Shown: positions 11,501 through 22,134 of the stretch, piece after piece | Numbering within the stretch: the first letter of the stretch is position 1 | Layout: the number at the start of each line of letters is the position of its first letter | Assembly (NCBI GenBank): GCA_905178155.1 | Contig: CAJINV010000007.1 | Span: forward strand, 79,029-131,937 | DNA from: Amoebophrya sp. A120 | Taxonomy: Eukaryota > Sar > Dinophyceae > Syndiniales > Amoebophryaceae | DNA: 52,909 nt | Direction: 5' to 3' | Program-made: the position numbers and the translations under genes | The notes under the pieces: model-generated | Database searches by the model: none | What the model was told of the DNA's origin: nothing | The model's input: the letters and a program-made list of their open reading frames with translations, nothing else

Positions 11501-14500
11501 CTCTGTTCTCGAATTATATTTTTCGACGTCGTAGCTTTATTTTCCTTTTTCGCAGCTAGTTTCTCGTCTAATTGCCTGCTTTGCTTTTATGCAATGCAAA
11601 ACTATCGTACTAGTACAAATAGCATGACAAATTGTTGCACAGGGAAAAATAGAATTTGTAATGCTGATTGAGGTACAGTGGTAGATCTGTCATGCAAGAC
11701 TGCCACTTCTCATACGAGTACGATACTTTTGCACAGGATAGCTTTTTCGCCTCCTCGATTTTCGCCTTCAGATAGGCAATCTTTCTCTCCCGGGAAGCCG
11801 TTTTGCGGTTTGGGTCTTTGTTCGCGGCTCCATTCTTTTTGTTCGCAGAAGTGGGGGCAGGAGCTCCTGTGCTGGATTTAAGTTTCTTCGCTTTAGATTT
11901 CGATTTCGATTTGGATTTTGACTTCTTGCGGCCCTCCAACTTGCTCTTCTTGTTTTTCTTCTTCTCACGACTGGCACCACGACGACCTCCGCTGCTCGAG
12001 AGGCTACTTGATGTTCCACCTTCGCTGTCAGTTTGTTCCTTTTCGTCCTCGCTAGTTGTACCGTTGGAATATCCTGTGCAAAAGTATCGTACTCGTACTA
12101 ATCGCATTCATGCATTACAAATCTCTTGCTTAAAGGTAAATCCGCATTACAAATTTTATTTGTCAACATGCTGGGGAAATTTGTAATGCATTTATACGAA
12201 AAATACAATACTTTTGCAATGCATATGGAAGTATGATCACCGCCCGAGGAAGACGACGAGTTATCCTCGTCTCGGTGGTCAGCAGAAGACTCATCTTTGT
12301 CAGTGACGTCACTCGCAGATGGCATCTCTTCTTCAGGGTGTGAAGAACCACCGGAGGAAACAGCTCCACGACGAGCAGGACTTTTCTTGCCACCGGCGGC
12401 TGCTTATGCATTGCAAAAATATTATCGTACTCGTACTGATCGCGTTTATGCATTACAAATCTCTTTGTTAAGGCAAATCCGCACTACAGCTTCAATTTGT
12501 AATGCTAAGTGAATTTGTAATGCAATTTATACTAGTACGATACTTTTGCACAGGATACTGCTCTCTTTTTCTCTACTTCGCCTTCACTGGCGCTGCTAGA
12601 GGAGGCGGCCGCAGAGCTGCTGTTGTCCTTTGTCTTCTTTTTGGTCTTCTTTTTCTCGTCCCCCTTGGACGCATGTGCTTGTTCTTTCTCCTGACTCACT
12701 TTCCGTTTCTTCTTCTCGCGTTTGTTCTTTTTGTCGTCGTCGCTGCCTACTTCGCTGTGCCTGTGCGCCGGTGAAAGAATTTTTTCCTTCATCGCGCTAT
12801 TTTTGATTTTGTCCTCAGGTTTATCTTGTTGTTGACCCGAGCCTGCTCGTCCCGATGGAGGTTCTTGTCCTTCATTCTTCATCGTAGCTGCACTCTTCTT
12901 GTTCGTGGTCTCATCACGACTGCGTTCTTTTTTCGTCTTCTTCTGAACATGATTTTCCCTGGGAGAGGAGGAGCGATCTTCCTCCCCAGCATCATGACTT
13001 GAAGAATCTTCATGGTCCACCTCCGAGGAAGATCTGCCTTTTCGCTTGCGCTTCAAAGTCTTTTTCTGCTTCTTTGCCTTCTTGGAGCTCCTGGTCGTGC
13101 GGCCATGATCATCTCTATTCTTCTTTGTTCTTGTTTTTCCACTAGGAACAGCATCATCTACAACATCGCTAGCACTACTAGCATCATGGTCTTCATCCTC
13201 TACTTCTACCCTTTCCTTGCTCCTTTTCAACGTCGCCGCTCGTTTCTTTTCCTTCTTCAATTTCTTTTTTTCCTTCTTCGACAGGCGCTTGTTCTTTTCT
13301 TCATCTCGATCTCGTCCAGAGGAGGAGGAGCCGCTGCTGCTCCTTTTGCCGCCGCTCCTGTGCTTCTTTCGCAGGTAGTTTTTCTTTTCCGCTTTAATAT
13401 TCCCCCGTGATCGTCCTCCTGCTCGGGAAGAAGATGAGTCAGAACCTTTGCTTTTGTTCCTCGCGGCCGTCTGCTCGTAGTTTCGGTCGTCACCACGACG
13501 GCGGCGGCGGCCACGCGAATGATTAATATTCGAGGAGCGCCGAGAAGTTGTTGTATCCCGACCGCGGCCGGTAGAACCTTCTTTATTCCGCTTCTTCTCG
13601 GCGTCCAATCTCTTTTTTTCCTTTGCTTTTTTCTCCTCCTCATCCTCACTGGAGCTCATGTCGTCCGTGTGGAAATCGCTCGCGTTCTTTTTCTCGTCTT
13701 CCTGCGAACTGAAAACAACTTCAAACTTCCGCGGCTTCGGGTGTCTTTTCTTCGCGTTCTTTATGCAGTGCAAAGGCATCGTATTCGTTGTATATATAAA
13801 TGCATTACAGGTTTCTTCAGCATGAGAAATAAAATTTGTAATGCTGATTTACTTTAAGAAAAATATGCATGACTGGAATACGAGTACGATGCTTTTGCAT
13901 TTCATATCCTTCTCCCGCTGGCGATTTTTTTCTTGCTCCTTCACCATCACATTGTCCTCTCCCAGCAAGACTTTTGTCGTCAAAAGCGGCTTATCCTTTG
14001 CAAAAGCATCGTATTCGTATAAATGCAAGTCTTGCATTACAAATCTTTTTCTTAAGGCAGATCTGCATTACAAATTTTATTTCTCACGCTGAGAAAATTA
14101 TTTGTAACGCATTTATACGAGTACGATACTTTTGCAGTTCATACGGCTCTGGTGCTTTCACTTTCACCTTATTCTTCTTCTCTTCTTTTTCCTTCAGACG
14201 CTTGTTGTCGATTTTCTGCTTGCGCAGCTCCGCTTGCACCTTTTCAATCTGCAGATCCAACTTCTTGATCTTTTTCTTTCGGCGCTTTTTCTTGTCCTCG
14301 TCAGAGCCAGACTCCGGCTCCGCCGCAAGCTCCTTCGCGATCTGTTTTTATACTTGATTTTATATTTTTCCAAAGATTTTGCCGCGACGGTCGAGAACCA
14401 GCAAGTAATATCCTTTTCCACAAAAGGTTCATCTAGCATTTATTTTCATGTGGTGAACTCATCTTTCGCCACCTGTTTGCCTTCGCGAGTCGTGGCGAAT

Positions 14501-15535
14501 GCCTTTGATCTTACGAATGCGCTTGTACTTGTTCTAGTTTCGATGCAATATCATTGAGCCAGAAGGAAAAAAAAAACTTCTTGATTTTATAGATACCTCT
14601 TCCTTCTCTTGCTCCCGTGCCTCTTCCTCCCTTTTTCGCCGTTCCCGCTCTTTCTCATACTTCTATGCAATACAAATTATTACCGTACTAGCACACATAA
14701 TGAAACATACACACACAAAGCGCAGTTACAAATTTCGACATCAACTTAGAAAGAAGATGAGTGTGTAGCTACTTGTCATGCGGAAGAGGGTGGAAGGCAA
14801 ACTTTGTCATGCGGTGACCGCATTGGAGTCATCTTCGTCAGGTGCTCGTACGATTCATCTTTGCCGTGGGTAACTTGGTTTCCAGGTCCAGCTCGGTCTC
14901 GCAGGCGGCGCCCTCGTGCACTTCCTCTCCGTACCAGGCACAAATCTGCCGAAAAACGTCCACCGCTTGGTGGCTGCAGTCGATAAAGGCCGCGTCGCCG
15001 GGGTAATAGTATTTCTTGATCTCGTTTCCGAATTTTGACCAGGGAAACCCGAGCCCATGCTTTCTCCCGCACATTTTTCCCAAGTTAATCAAGTATCCCG
15101 AGGAAAAACTACGGGGCCCACACCGCAGAGTCGTCAGGTAGATGGGGATTTTGCAACACGAACCTAGAAGCTCAAGCTTTGGGAGCCCTCACGCAGGAGC
15201 ATGATAGACATAAACAGAATGTGCTAGTACTTGGGAGTCACGCATGACAATGTAGAAGTGCAGGTGAGCAAGGACAGCCGCATTGCAAATCCATCTGCTG
15301 ATCCTGTTTACACCATTGCAAATTCCAAAATGCCTATCTTCATGGGGATGCGCATCACAAGTGTTCCCTGTCATTGCAGACCTGCATGACAACTCTGGTC
15401 GGGTGGGGACATTTTTACACAGGATATCAAGTCCCGGGCCTTCTCTTCGTCCTTGCAGCCGGGTTTGATGCGCTGCTTGAGAAACTGCATCAGCAGATGC
15501 TTCTTCTCTCGCCGCACATCCTTGGAGGTGCCCAT
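8538..15535 (-). CDS. 17-exon gene, 1273-aa charged low-complexity protein (KE/SR/RGG-rich), probably nuclear
   Basis: Exons (minus): 15535-15428, 15176-14873, 14658-14597, 14341-14144, 13986-13907, 13756-12558, 12399-12226, 12064-11741, 11582-11458, 11200-11146, 10964-10895, 10736-10655, 10397-10315, 10164-9780, 9606-9563, 9295-9249, 9019-8538. Together they give 3822 nt, open, ending in TAA. Residues 1 to about 137 form a folded-looking N-terminal domain (IYLTTLRCGPRSF, PGDAAFIDCSHQAVDVF), which I cannot assign. Then come K/E-rich coiled coil, long Lys/Arg/Ser/Glu stretches, SR and RS repeats, and an RGG segment (RRGGGGRGG). This composition is typical of nuclear RNA-processing proteins; that role is inferred. 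Fifteen of 16 introns are introner elements. The one at 14342-14596 is an ordinary GT-AG intron. The first junction is the least certain. Confidence 0.72.
9025..9248. mobile_element. Introner element, family D
   Basis: Ends TATGGCGTTCTCAAATGTTA and TTGAGAACGCCATA. TSD TCATC on both sides. It is the last intron of the KE/SR/RGG gene. Confidence 0.9.
9301..9562. mobile_element. Introner element, family B
   Basis: Starts TATCAAGTGCAAAAATGCCT and ends TTTTTACATTTGATA. TSD GCGCG/CCGCG. Intron of the KE/SR/RGG gene. Confidence 0.85.
9612..9779. mobile_element. Introner element, family I (single copy here)
   Basis: Ends TATCACAGAAAAAAATGC and AACACTTTTTTGTTTGATA are imperfect inverted repeats. TSD TGTCG on both sides. 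It resembles families E and G in its A-run next to GTG/ACAC. Intron of the KE/SR/RGG gene. Confidence 0.8.
10170..10314. mobile_element. Introner element, family A
   Basis: Starts TATGCAGTGCAAAAGTATCG and ends CGATACTTTTGCACAGGATA. TSD CGTCT on both sides. Intron of the KE/SR/RGG gene. Confidence 0.9.
10403..10654. mobile_element. Introner element, family B
   Basis: Starts TATCAAATGTAAAAATGTCT and ends TTTTTGCATTTCATA. TSD GCTGC on both sides. Intron of the KE/SR/RGG gene. Confidence 0.9.
10742..10894. mobile_element. Introner element, family A
   Basis: Starts TATGCATTGCAAAAGTATGG and ends TACTTTTGCACAGGATA. TSD CTGGA on both sides. Intron of the KE/SR/RGG gene. Confidence 0.9.
10970..11145. 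mobile_element. Introner element, family A
   Basis: Starts TATGCAGATTGCAATAGCAT and ends GATACTTTTGCATTGCGTA. TSD AAGAG on both sides. Intron of the KE/SR/RGG gene. Confidence 0.85.
11206..11457. mobile_element. Introner element, family B
   Basis: Starts TATCAAAAGTAAAAGTGTCT and ends ATTTTTACAGTTGATA. TSD TACTT on both sides. Intron of the KE/SR/RGG gene. Confidence 0.9.
11588..11740. mobile_element. Introner element, family A
   Basis: Starts TATGCAATGCAAAACTATCG and ends CGATACTTTTGCACAGGATA. TSD GCTTT on both sides. Intron of the KE/SR/RGG gene. Confidence 0.9.
12070..12225. mobile_element. Introner element, family A
   Basis: Starts TATCCTGTGCAAAAGTATCG and ends ATACTTTTGCAATGCATA. TSD TGGAA on both sides. 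Orientation is opposite to its neighbours at 11588 and 12405. Intron of the KE/SR/RGG gene. Confidence 0.9.
12405..12557. mobile_element. Introner element, family A
   Basis: Starts TATGCATTGCAAAAATATTA and ends CGATACTTTTGCACAGGATA. TSD CTGCT on both sides. Intron of the KE/SR/RGG gene. Confidence 0.9.
13762..13906. mobile_element. Introner element, family A
   Basis: Starts TATGCAGTGCAAAGGCATCG and ends CGATGCTTTTGCATTTCATA. TSD TTCTT/TCCTT. Intron of the KE/SR/RGG gene. Confidence 0.88.
13992..14143. mobile_element. Introner element, family A
   Basis: Starts TATCCTTTGCAAAAGCATCG and ends CGATACTTTTGCAGTTCATA. TSD CGGCT on both sides. Intron of the KE/SR/RGG gene. Confidence 0.9.
14342..14596 (-). 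other. Ordinary GT-AG intron without introner features
   Basis: On the minus strand the donor is GAG^GTATCT and the acceptor AAAACAG^ATC. Both flanks are phase 0. The intron has no TIR and no 5-bp duplication, unlike the other 15 introns of this gene. TATAAAATCAAG occurs near both ends as a direct repeat. Confidence 0.7.
14664..14872. mobile_element. Introner element, degenerate family A
   Basis: Starts TATGCAATACAAATTATTAC and ends TTGCCGTGGGTA with a decayed TIR (CGTACTAG / CTCGTACGATTCAT). TSD ACTTC/ACTTG. Removing it with one TSD joins the globular N-terminal domain in frame to the K/E-rich coil. Confidence 0.75.
15177..15426. mobile_element. Introner element, family C with one decayed end
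   Basis: The right end, GGGGACATTTTTACACAGGA + TA, is C-type. The left terminus is not recognisable. TCAAG flanks both sides. The frame is kept only if splicing uses an AAAG acceptor at 15177, so the exact junction is uncertain. It is intron 1 of the KE/SR/RGG gene. Confidence 0.55.
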
Positions 15536-17849
15536 TTTCTACAACTTGCGTTTCAAGGCACAAATAGTCTCGCCAGAAGCGATTCTTTTCGTTTATTTTC
15601 TCCACTCCAAAAGTAAATATGTTCCCAGAAGAAAAGATAAGGAGGCGAAGAAGGTGCAACTACATGGGCTACATAAACTGCACTGAGATGACACCAGGGT
15701 TTCAAAAATTTCTAGGCGGAATTGAGCTGAAGATGGGATGTCACTCTGGTCGTCCTTCTATACTAGAACTTAGTCCTTCTAAACGGAGCTGCGACTCTTA
15801 CTTGTCCAACCAGCACGGACGACGGATACGACAGTACATAAGCTGAAAATGAAAAAATGTTTGTAGAAGAGGTATGATTTTTCATCTTTTCTATACTGTT
15901 GATGTTTCGTCGAAGATTTTTGAACGACTCACCTGTACAGGTAGACCTTGACGGAACATATTTCGAGCTGCAAGCTTTGAACATATTATCTTCTTAGCAA
16001 GTAGCGACTTCGAACATTTGATTGATATCGACGTCTGGATCTGCATTTCTTGCAGAACGGAAGAATCATTTGAAAGCGTCCATTTATAGCACTTTCTAGT
16101 ACAGAAAGCAGTCGATTTCGTTTCAGTGCATTTTTGATGTCTCTTATTTTTCATCGATGCAAGGAGTAGACGAGCATGAAAATAATACGTGGTCGGCGAT
16201 CGTGTTTACTAGTGTACTCTCTTTGCTCTTTTGCTACATACAAACCTCGGACAAAAAGGGCGTCGGTCCGTGAGGACGAGCAAGCAACAGTAAAAAATTG
16301 CGAAGATCTTCCTAAACGCTGTTCCTCCTGATGATCACTTTGACTTTCAGAAAGACAGAACTTCTTGTCCTCTTTCACCAGCTCGGCAAGACTTGGCTCA
16401 GGGCCTGGTCGTGTTGTTGAACACTTTATCGACTTCTTCAACTTCAAATTCTATCTGGATCAAATGCTTGCTCTGTTTATTCCCTTTCATTCTTGAACAT
16501 CCTCAAAGAGAGCGCATGGGGTGCTGTCTCCGGACCTGCGGTCCTCGCATAGTTGGGCTGGATGTTCAAAGTGCCTTTTGCTCTACACAACAGAGTTGAG
16601 AGCTCTTCCTTTTTTCACAGTAAGTTTCCTGTGGTGGCGGGATGTGTGGCTGCAACTAACCGAAAGCATGATCTCGGTGTTATTTCACCACCATAAAGAT
16701 AAATCCACACTCACGCTGCTGGATATTCGAATTACTTTTTGCTCTATACACCCACGCGACAGAGCTGAGAGCTCGTCTTTTTCTTATGGTTTCCTGTGGT
16801 GGTATGTCTGTGTCGCATGACATAATCAATGATAATTTTTCGTGAGCATACATTTCACCGCCATAAACCCACATTCACTTTGTCGTGTTTAGCTTGTTGT
16901 TTACAATTACAGGCTCGACTCGAGTAGACCTCGTGGTCGTGTCATGTAGTTGGACAAGAATTCTTGGCAACAGGGAACAACTAAAAAGTACTTCTCGAGT
17001 AGGTGGTCTAAACCCACCTCGTGGTCGTGTCATTTAGTTTTAGTTGGACAATTGGCACCAAGGAACTAAGCTGTTCTTAAAATAACTCGAAAGAAGTCGG
17101 AGTTCTTCATGTACTTCCTTCGTAACATATATATTAAAAATGAAGCTGGCTATAACATTAACCTCGCAATAAGCTCTCGCACCACCCCTGTGCAAGACAA
17201 AGAAAGACAATTCCTTGTCCTTGCCTTTTTGCTTGCAGTGTGCTCGTCGAGAACAAATAACGAAAGGATTTTGCTTTTACAGTTGTTGTTCTCAAGATGT
17301 TTGTAGTGCCGTTTTGTAGCATGCGCTGTCATCGCATGCTAAGTCACACATTATACATAGATACATTTAATAAAATAGAGAAAAACGTACGCAGCTCGCG
17401 AAATTTTCAGAAAAGAAGTCGTTTGTCATTTTTATTTCGAGAACTCATGATGGCATGCGAAATCTGTTATTTCTCGGAGAGAAATTGTTGTATGGAATAG
17501 TGCATTTTCGTCCTTTCGCGTTGCAATAGAAGTACAGAGTTTTGTCAACATATTAGGGCCAACAAGGCTAAAAAAGTTGTGTAGTTGTGCCGTAACGTAA
17601 AAAATACTTGGCTCTGTTTGCTTTGATGCCTCCTGGTGTTGGGATATTAAAGACTTAGAGGTAGACTTTCACAGCAACCGTCATGCAGTGATGCCATGCT
17701 TCTGTTCTTCTACTCTCGTCAAAGATATAAAAAAACGAGCAAACTCTAGCTTTGCTTTTACTACGTAAAGCTGATTTTAGGCAACGCTTGCTTATCCATT
17801 TTATGAAAGAGCATCAAGTTGATGATGATGATGTTACCCAGTAAAGGGT
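15536..17849. other. Intergenic, AT-rich, with local tandem duplications
   Basis: No gene is supported. Imperfect duplications lie at 16560-17100 (separate entry). The rest shows only short chance frames. Confidence 0.5.
16560..17100. repeat. Imperfect tandem duplications (about 165-bp and about 82-bp units)
   Basis: The order TTTTGCTCTA..ACA..CAGAG.TGAGAGCTC, TTTCCTGTGGTGG, TTTCACC.CCATAAA occurs from about 16576 and again from about 16737. A second pair, CCTCGTGGTCGTGTCAT..AGTTGGACAA, occurs at about 16930 and 17014. Both pairs are diverged and non-coding. Confidence 0.55.
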
Positions 17850-19260
17850 TTAAAAGAGGATTTCTATCATTATGGCAGCACGGTTACTTAGTGGATCATG
17901 TTGGGCACCTCCAGGCGCGGCCGCAGAAGTGGCTCCAGACGGCGCGGATCCTTGCGCCGCTGCACCATGCCCCCCCACCAACATTTGCACAGTAGTTTCG
18001 TGCCCCACAGCGATCCCCGGTGGAAGGCGCGGAAGACCACTGCCTTCCGCTCTGTGGTGCGCTACCGGGACGCGCCGCTGCAGTTGTTGGCTTTTCTTTT
18101 CTCGCCAATCGCAGCAGGCTACGCCAAAGCAAGCGGAGCCAATAGAAACTACTGCGTGCGCCGGGGTACAACCGGACGCCATCCCAGCAACGCAGCCAGC
18201 GCCTCCGGCGACAACTCCGGCTGTCGCAGCCGCTTTTTGAAAAAGAATGCACCGACGTCGCGTCGACATCTCATCGGGTATAGCAACAACCTCCACATTG
18301 GGGTCGAGCCTTGCTCTGCGGCGTCGGCCATTTGTCTGAGCAGCGGGAGGCACATTTCCCCCGGACGACGAGGAGGAAGCACCGCCCATGGTCTGCTGTT
18401 GTGGCGCGGACGCGGCCCCGGACGACGAGGAGGAAGCACCGCCCATGGTCTGCTGTTGTGGCACCTTATGCATTGCAAGAACTAGGTCTGCGTCTGAAAC
18501 TAGATTGTCGAAGTAGAAGAACTTGTGCTGGCATGAAGCCCGAAAATACAACTCTTGAGTTCCTCTGTGTCTGTAGTGCATGTTGCGGAAAGTAGAAATT
18601 ATTAATAGCACTATTAACTAGCGCTATAACTTCTAATTTCTGCTTTATTAGGAAGCTGCTTTATTTTAATAGGTACCATGCGCAATACACACTGTAGAAA
18701 CAAACGATCGTCATGCTTGGCTGAGTACTTTCCGCTCAGTCGCGAAGATCCGAAGATCAATCCAAAAATGCTACTCAATATCATGACAACTTTTAATTAT
18801 ATTCCAGACACAGATCGATATTTTCGGTTGATACAGATGATGTGCCTCGACCGGCGGTGACGGGACTGCTGTTGCGACGCCAGCCGGACTGCTGTTGCGG
18901 GGACGCGGTTGCGGCACGAGCCCCCGGACTGGTGTTGCGCTGCGATTGCCATCACGCCGCCGTCTCTGCCGCTCGCGGCGTTCATCAGCTGTAAAAAAGC
19001 GACCCCCGTTTTGTTGTTCTGCATTGTTTCGCGCTTCAAGCATGTGAGGATCGTTGGTGATATTATTTCTGGACCTGTTTATAGCTCTGTCGGTAAACGA
19101 AATGCCACTCGCACTGGCACGTTCGCTCTCTGTGATCGGTTGCATAATCGTATCCGCATGTCGGATAGATGTAGATGTTCGCGTCGTCCGGAGAGTACTA
19201 TCAAAATGAAAATCCTCCCACGGCCCCGTATTCAAAAGGCGACTTCTGGTCTCGGAAGTC
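17850..19260 (-). CDS. Two-exon (or longer) gene, Ser/Arg/Gly/Gln-rich protein, 5' end unresolved
   Basis: The upstream exon runs from an unresolved start below the in-frame stop near 19260 down to 18833. It is polar and Arg/Asn/Ser-rich (RRERQRRRRDGNR, TPVRGLVPQPRPR). The downstream exon, about 18462-17850, ends in TAA. The second exon begins with two near-identical repeats encoding PQQQTMGGASSSSSG. A hydrophobic Gly/Ala/Cys-rich segment follows (AGVVAGGAGCVAGMASG to VSIGSACFGVACC), possibly a membrane hairpin. The exons join in frame across a decayed family-B element. No ATG is obvious at the 5' end; another exon may lie upstream. Family not recognised. Confidence 0.5.
18364..18461 (-). repeat. 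Coding tandem duplication (two copies, about 57-bp spacing)
   Basis: GGACGACGAGGAGGAAGCAC followed by CGCCCATGGTCTGCTGTTGT occurs twice in direct orientation, the second copy almost unchanged. In the minus frame each copy encodes PQQQTMGGASSSSSG. Confidence 0.8.
18468..18832. mobile_element. Introner element, decayed family B
   Basis: The left end TATGCATTGCAAGAACTAGG and the right end TTCCAGACACAGATCGATAT..GGTTGATA keep the B pattern with several changes. The possible TSD CACCT/CAGAT is poor. It is longer (365 bp) than normal B elements. It separates the two exons of the 17.8-19.3 kb gene. Confidence 0.55.
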
Positions 19261-19668
19261 TAAGGACAGGGCGTCCCTGAAGTGGTACACGATCAACTAA
19301 AACCTTAAACCACCGCTATCGCGAGGCACCGTGCGCACACGAACATATTAAAGCACCTAGTTACCCAATAATAAAGGCTGTACCATCAAAAGGCGACTTC
19401 TGTATGCTGGATTTGCATTTGCGTACGCGTGCGCAAAATAACGGGCTTGTATTGCAGAAAGGGCCTGGAGGCATTTATTTCTGACCCTGTTGATTGGGTC
19501 GTTTGCAGAAGGCTAGCAATTGAATACGGCAATGATTTTTGCAGCTGGCATCAAAAGGAAAAGCCTAAGCCTTGCGCATCCATTACATATTGATTGGTTT
19601 TGGAAAATACGCCATATGGTTCCACCACAGCCTCGGTAGCCGTATCATGCAAGACGAGGCTGATTTTT

Positions 19669-20440
19669 TCACATGACGGCGGCGACAAATGAGTCGGCAT
19701 CACAAGTAGGTTCCATTTTGAGGAGGGGGCGGAGGGGGGATTTTTCATCTGAATAAATACTCCTGGGCGGGGCGGCGGGCAAATCGACGTGAGGGAAGGG
19801 CTCGCCGCCGCCAAGATCGGAAGCAGCCGACAAGAACGAGTCTCCTGCGCTACTTGCAGACGTGAACGAGGAGCTCGGTTCATCCACTGCAAATATGTCT
19901 GGGTCGTCCGGTAGAGCGCAGAAGCAGTGTTTCTCATCCAGGTTTTGCATGGCCGAGAACATCTGCAATGCAGAGCGTAACATCACAGATTTGTATTATA
20001 TTTGCGGGAGCTTTGCAATGCCTTACTCAGCATGAGAAATCATCTCTCAGTGTGGCCAGAAATTCAAGCTATTTTTGGTTTTGCTGCTCACGCATGACAG
20101 ATTTTTGTGTGACTGACGAAGAGCATGACAAGCTTGCATCTTTCCAGGATACCCACACATATTTGCATTTGATACAGCTGCAAACGCAGGCCGACCACGT
20201 GGTCCAACAGCAATCCTTTATGCATTGCAAAAGTATCCATCGCATCACGCATTACAAATCTTTTATTTTCTACCTAGGGCAAATCCGCAAAACAAATTTT
20301 ATTTCTCATCATGCTGAGGAAATTCAAATTTGTAATGCATTTATACGAGTACGATACTTTTCCAATCCATATCCTTGGTGCAGAAACCAAACCCGCAGAA
20401 AACAGGCACGCAAGACGACACTGGCCCCGGCACGCACCAT
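19669..20440 (-). CDS. Short multi-exon gene with signal-like N-terminus, 3' part uncertain
   Basis: Exon 1 is 20440-20372 (ATG, MVRAGASVVLRACFLRVWF, signal or anchor-like). Exon 2 is 20213-20175. They join exactly in frame across a family-A element. A decayed family-B element follows. After it two frames are possible. One stops after a few codons. The other continues as a Ser/Asp/Pro-rich segment (SSSFTSASSAGDSFLSAAS) to a TGA at 19669. I favour the longer one, but the junction is not fixed. Confidence 0.4.
19876..20174. mobile_element. Introner element, decayed family B
   Basis: The left part holds CTGCAAATATGTCTGGGTC. The right end is CACATATTTGCATTTGATA. The flanking GAGCT/CAGCT suggests a TSD, but the left terminus lacks a clear TAT, so the left boundary is approximate. 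Confidence 0.55.
20219..20371. mobile_element. Introner element, family A
   Basis: Starts TATGCATTGCAAAAGTATCC and ends CGATACTTTTCCAATCCATA. TSD TCCTT on both sides. Intron of the 20.4-kb gene. Confidence 0.88.
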
Positions 20441-22134
20441 TTTTTTTTTTCTGCAGCTGCTTCGAGATTGGTGAGAAAGAAAATGTTTGTAAATAGAAGT
20501 TCTTGCGGAGTACTAGTAGATGCGGAAGAACTACTTACTACTTTTTCTTAAACAAATGCAAGGTATGTACTTTTCAAAGGGGACTCCAAAACGATTTTTG
20601 CAGCTCGTTGTTGAAGATGAAGATGAAGTGCTATTCGTGCTTGGTGTAGCAATTAAGATGTCGAATTAATGGAAAGCTGTTCAGTTCTTCTCAGTCCCGT
20701 TTTATTGAAAACGGTCGTGAAGATCGATGTAGAGGCCGTGGAGGCTGCTGTTGTAAAAATAAACGGAAAGCAAATGAGTAATGAATATGACGACGATGGA
20801 GGAGGTAGTCGTATATTGTTGTCAGCAGTCTTCGTCAGTTGTAAATATTGGAAAACAGGAGGCGAGAGGAGGTTGTAGTTGCGAGGTTGCTGCTTTTTTT
20901 TTACCGCGAAAAGAATCTTCTCTTTCCATTAATTTTGTGACGAGAATTTGAATTTCGCGACCGAGGAGCAGAGTTTGTTCTTGCAGAAAATAATTTCTGA
21001 AACGCTTTCATGGAGCGAGGGATCTTGAGACCGACCGCGATGGAAAGTATGTATAGTATGTCACTACACAGGAGGAACTCAGCCTCCCTCCCTCCAGATC
21101 ACCGATGCTGGTCGACGTGCATGACCAAGAACTTTAAATTGCATTCAACAAGATCCTTTTTTTTCAACTTTGATATCTCGTCGTGTTGACCGCTTCCAGT
21201 CACACTTCGATATAGTTGCACTTAGCTAGTAATTCATCCAAGATCATCTTCAAAAGGGTCTCTCTCTTTGTACTATTTCAAGGATCTTCGACATTCATTT
21301 CGCAGAGTCCGACGATGTAGTTCCACCGATAATGAGGTCCTCGTGAGAGCGCGTCTTGAGGTGAAAACACTACAAAAAAATTTCCCACACACGTGCATAC
21401 TGCTACTGTACCACCAACTTCGCCAAATAAAAATTTCCGCATATTTATGATTGCCCCTTACCATGCTGCATAGGAGTGAAAAAAAATTTTGTCATGCAGA
21501 AACCAAAGAAATCCAATGAGTGTGCGTCGTCGTCGTGTGTGGGAAATTTACTATGGGTACTAGAAAAAGTTGGACCAAGTCTTGTGTATAATAGCTTTCT
21601 TTACTGGTCGACTAGGCCTCGAGGAAATATCAGGGTGGTAAGAGAAAAATAACCACTCAGAACACGCGGGTCGTGCATTAGATAATGCGAAAGAAAAAAC
21701 ACAACACTTCTTCGTCTTTGTCCTGTGCATCATTTGATTTCAAAAAAACGGCAACATACGAAGAAGAGGACACGCATTTGTAGTTTCAAAAGCGACTACT
21801 TCCGCGCTGGTGCTTTTTGATCATCTCGACTGACCACCACGCCCTACGACTTACTTGTTGGACTAATCTGTTTTGCTTTTGCTCTTTGTTGAATGGTAAA
21901 AAAGCTCAACATCAGGATTGATGATGTAGTTCCGGGTTGTTTTATCACTTATTCGCCAATTGGAATTGCTTTGCTTTTGATGTTTATCGTTTAGATAACC
22001 TTGTTGGGTATTGGTATAATTTAGTGACTTCTTCCGAATTCTTTTTGCTCGCAGGAACTGCTGCACAAGCACAAAAAGCATATGCTACATTCTGCTTCAC
22101 AGCCTGATGAAAGTCCTCCTCCTCCTCCTCCTCC
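20441..22134. other. Intergenic, no gene recognised
   Basis: AT-rich with short frames on both strands and no introner ends. Just downstream of the coiled-coil gene stop (22135) lies a (TCC)n tract at about 22110-22136, so the tract begins in its 3' flank. Confidence 0.5.

Noticed and set aside
9025-14872. Reading the repeated inverted elements as a CRISPR array
   Set aside because: They are TIR elements with TSDs in eukaryotic exons; repeats are inverted, spacing is irregular, and no cas genes exist.
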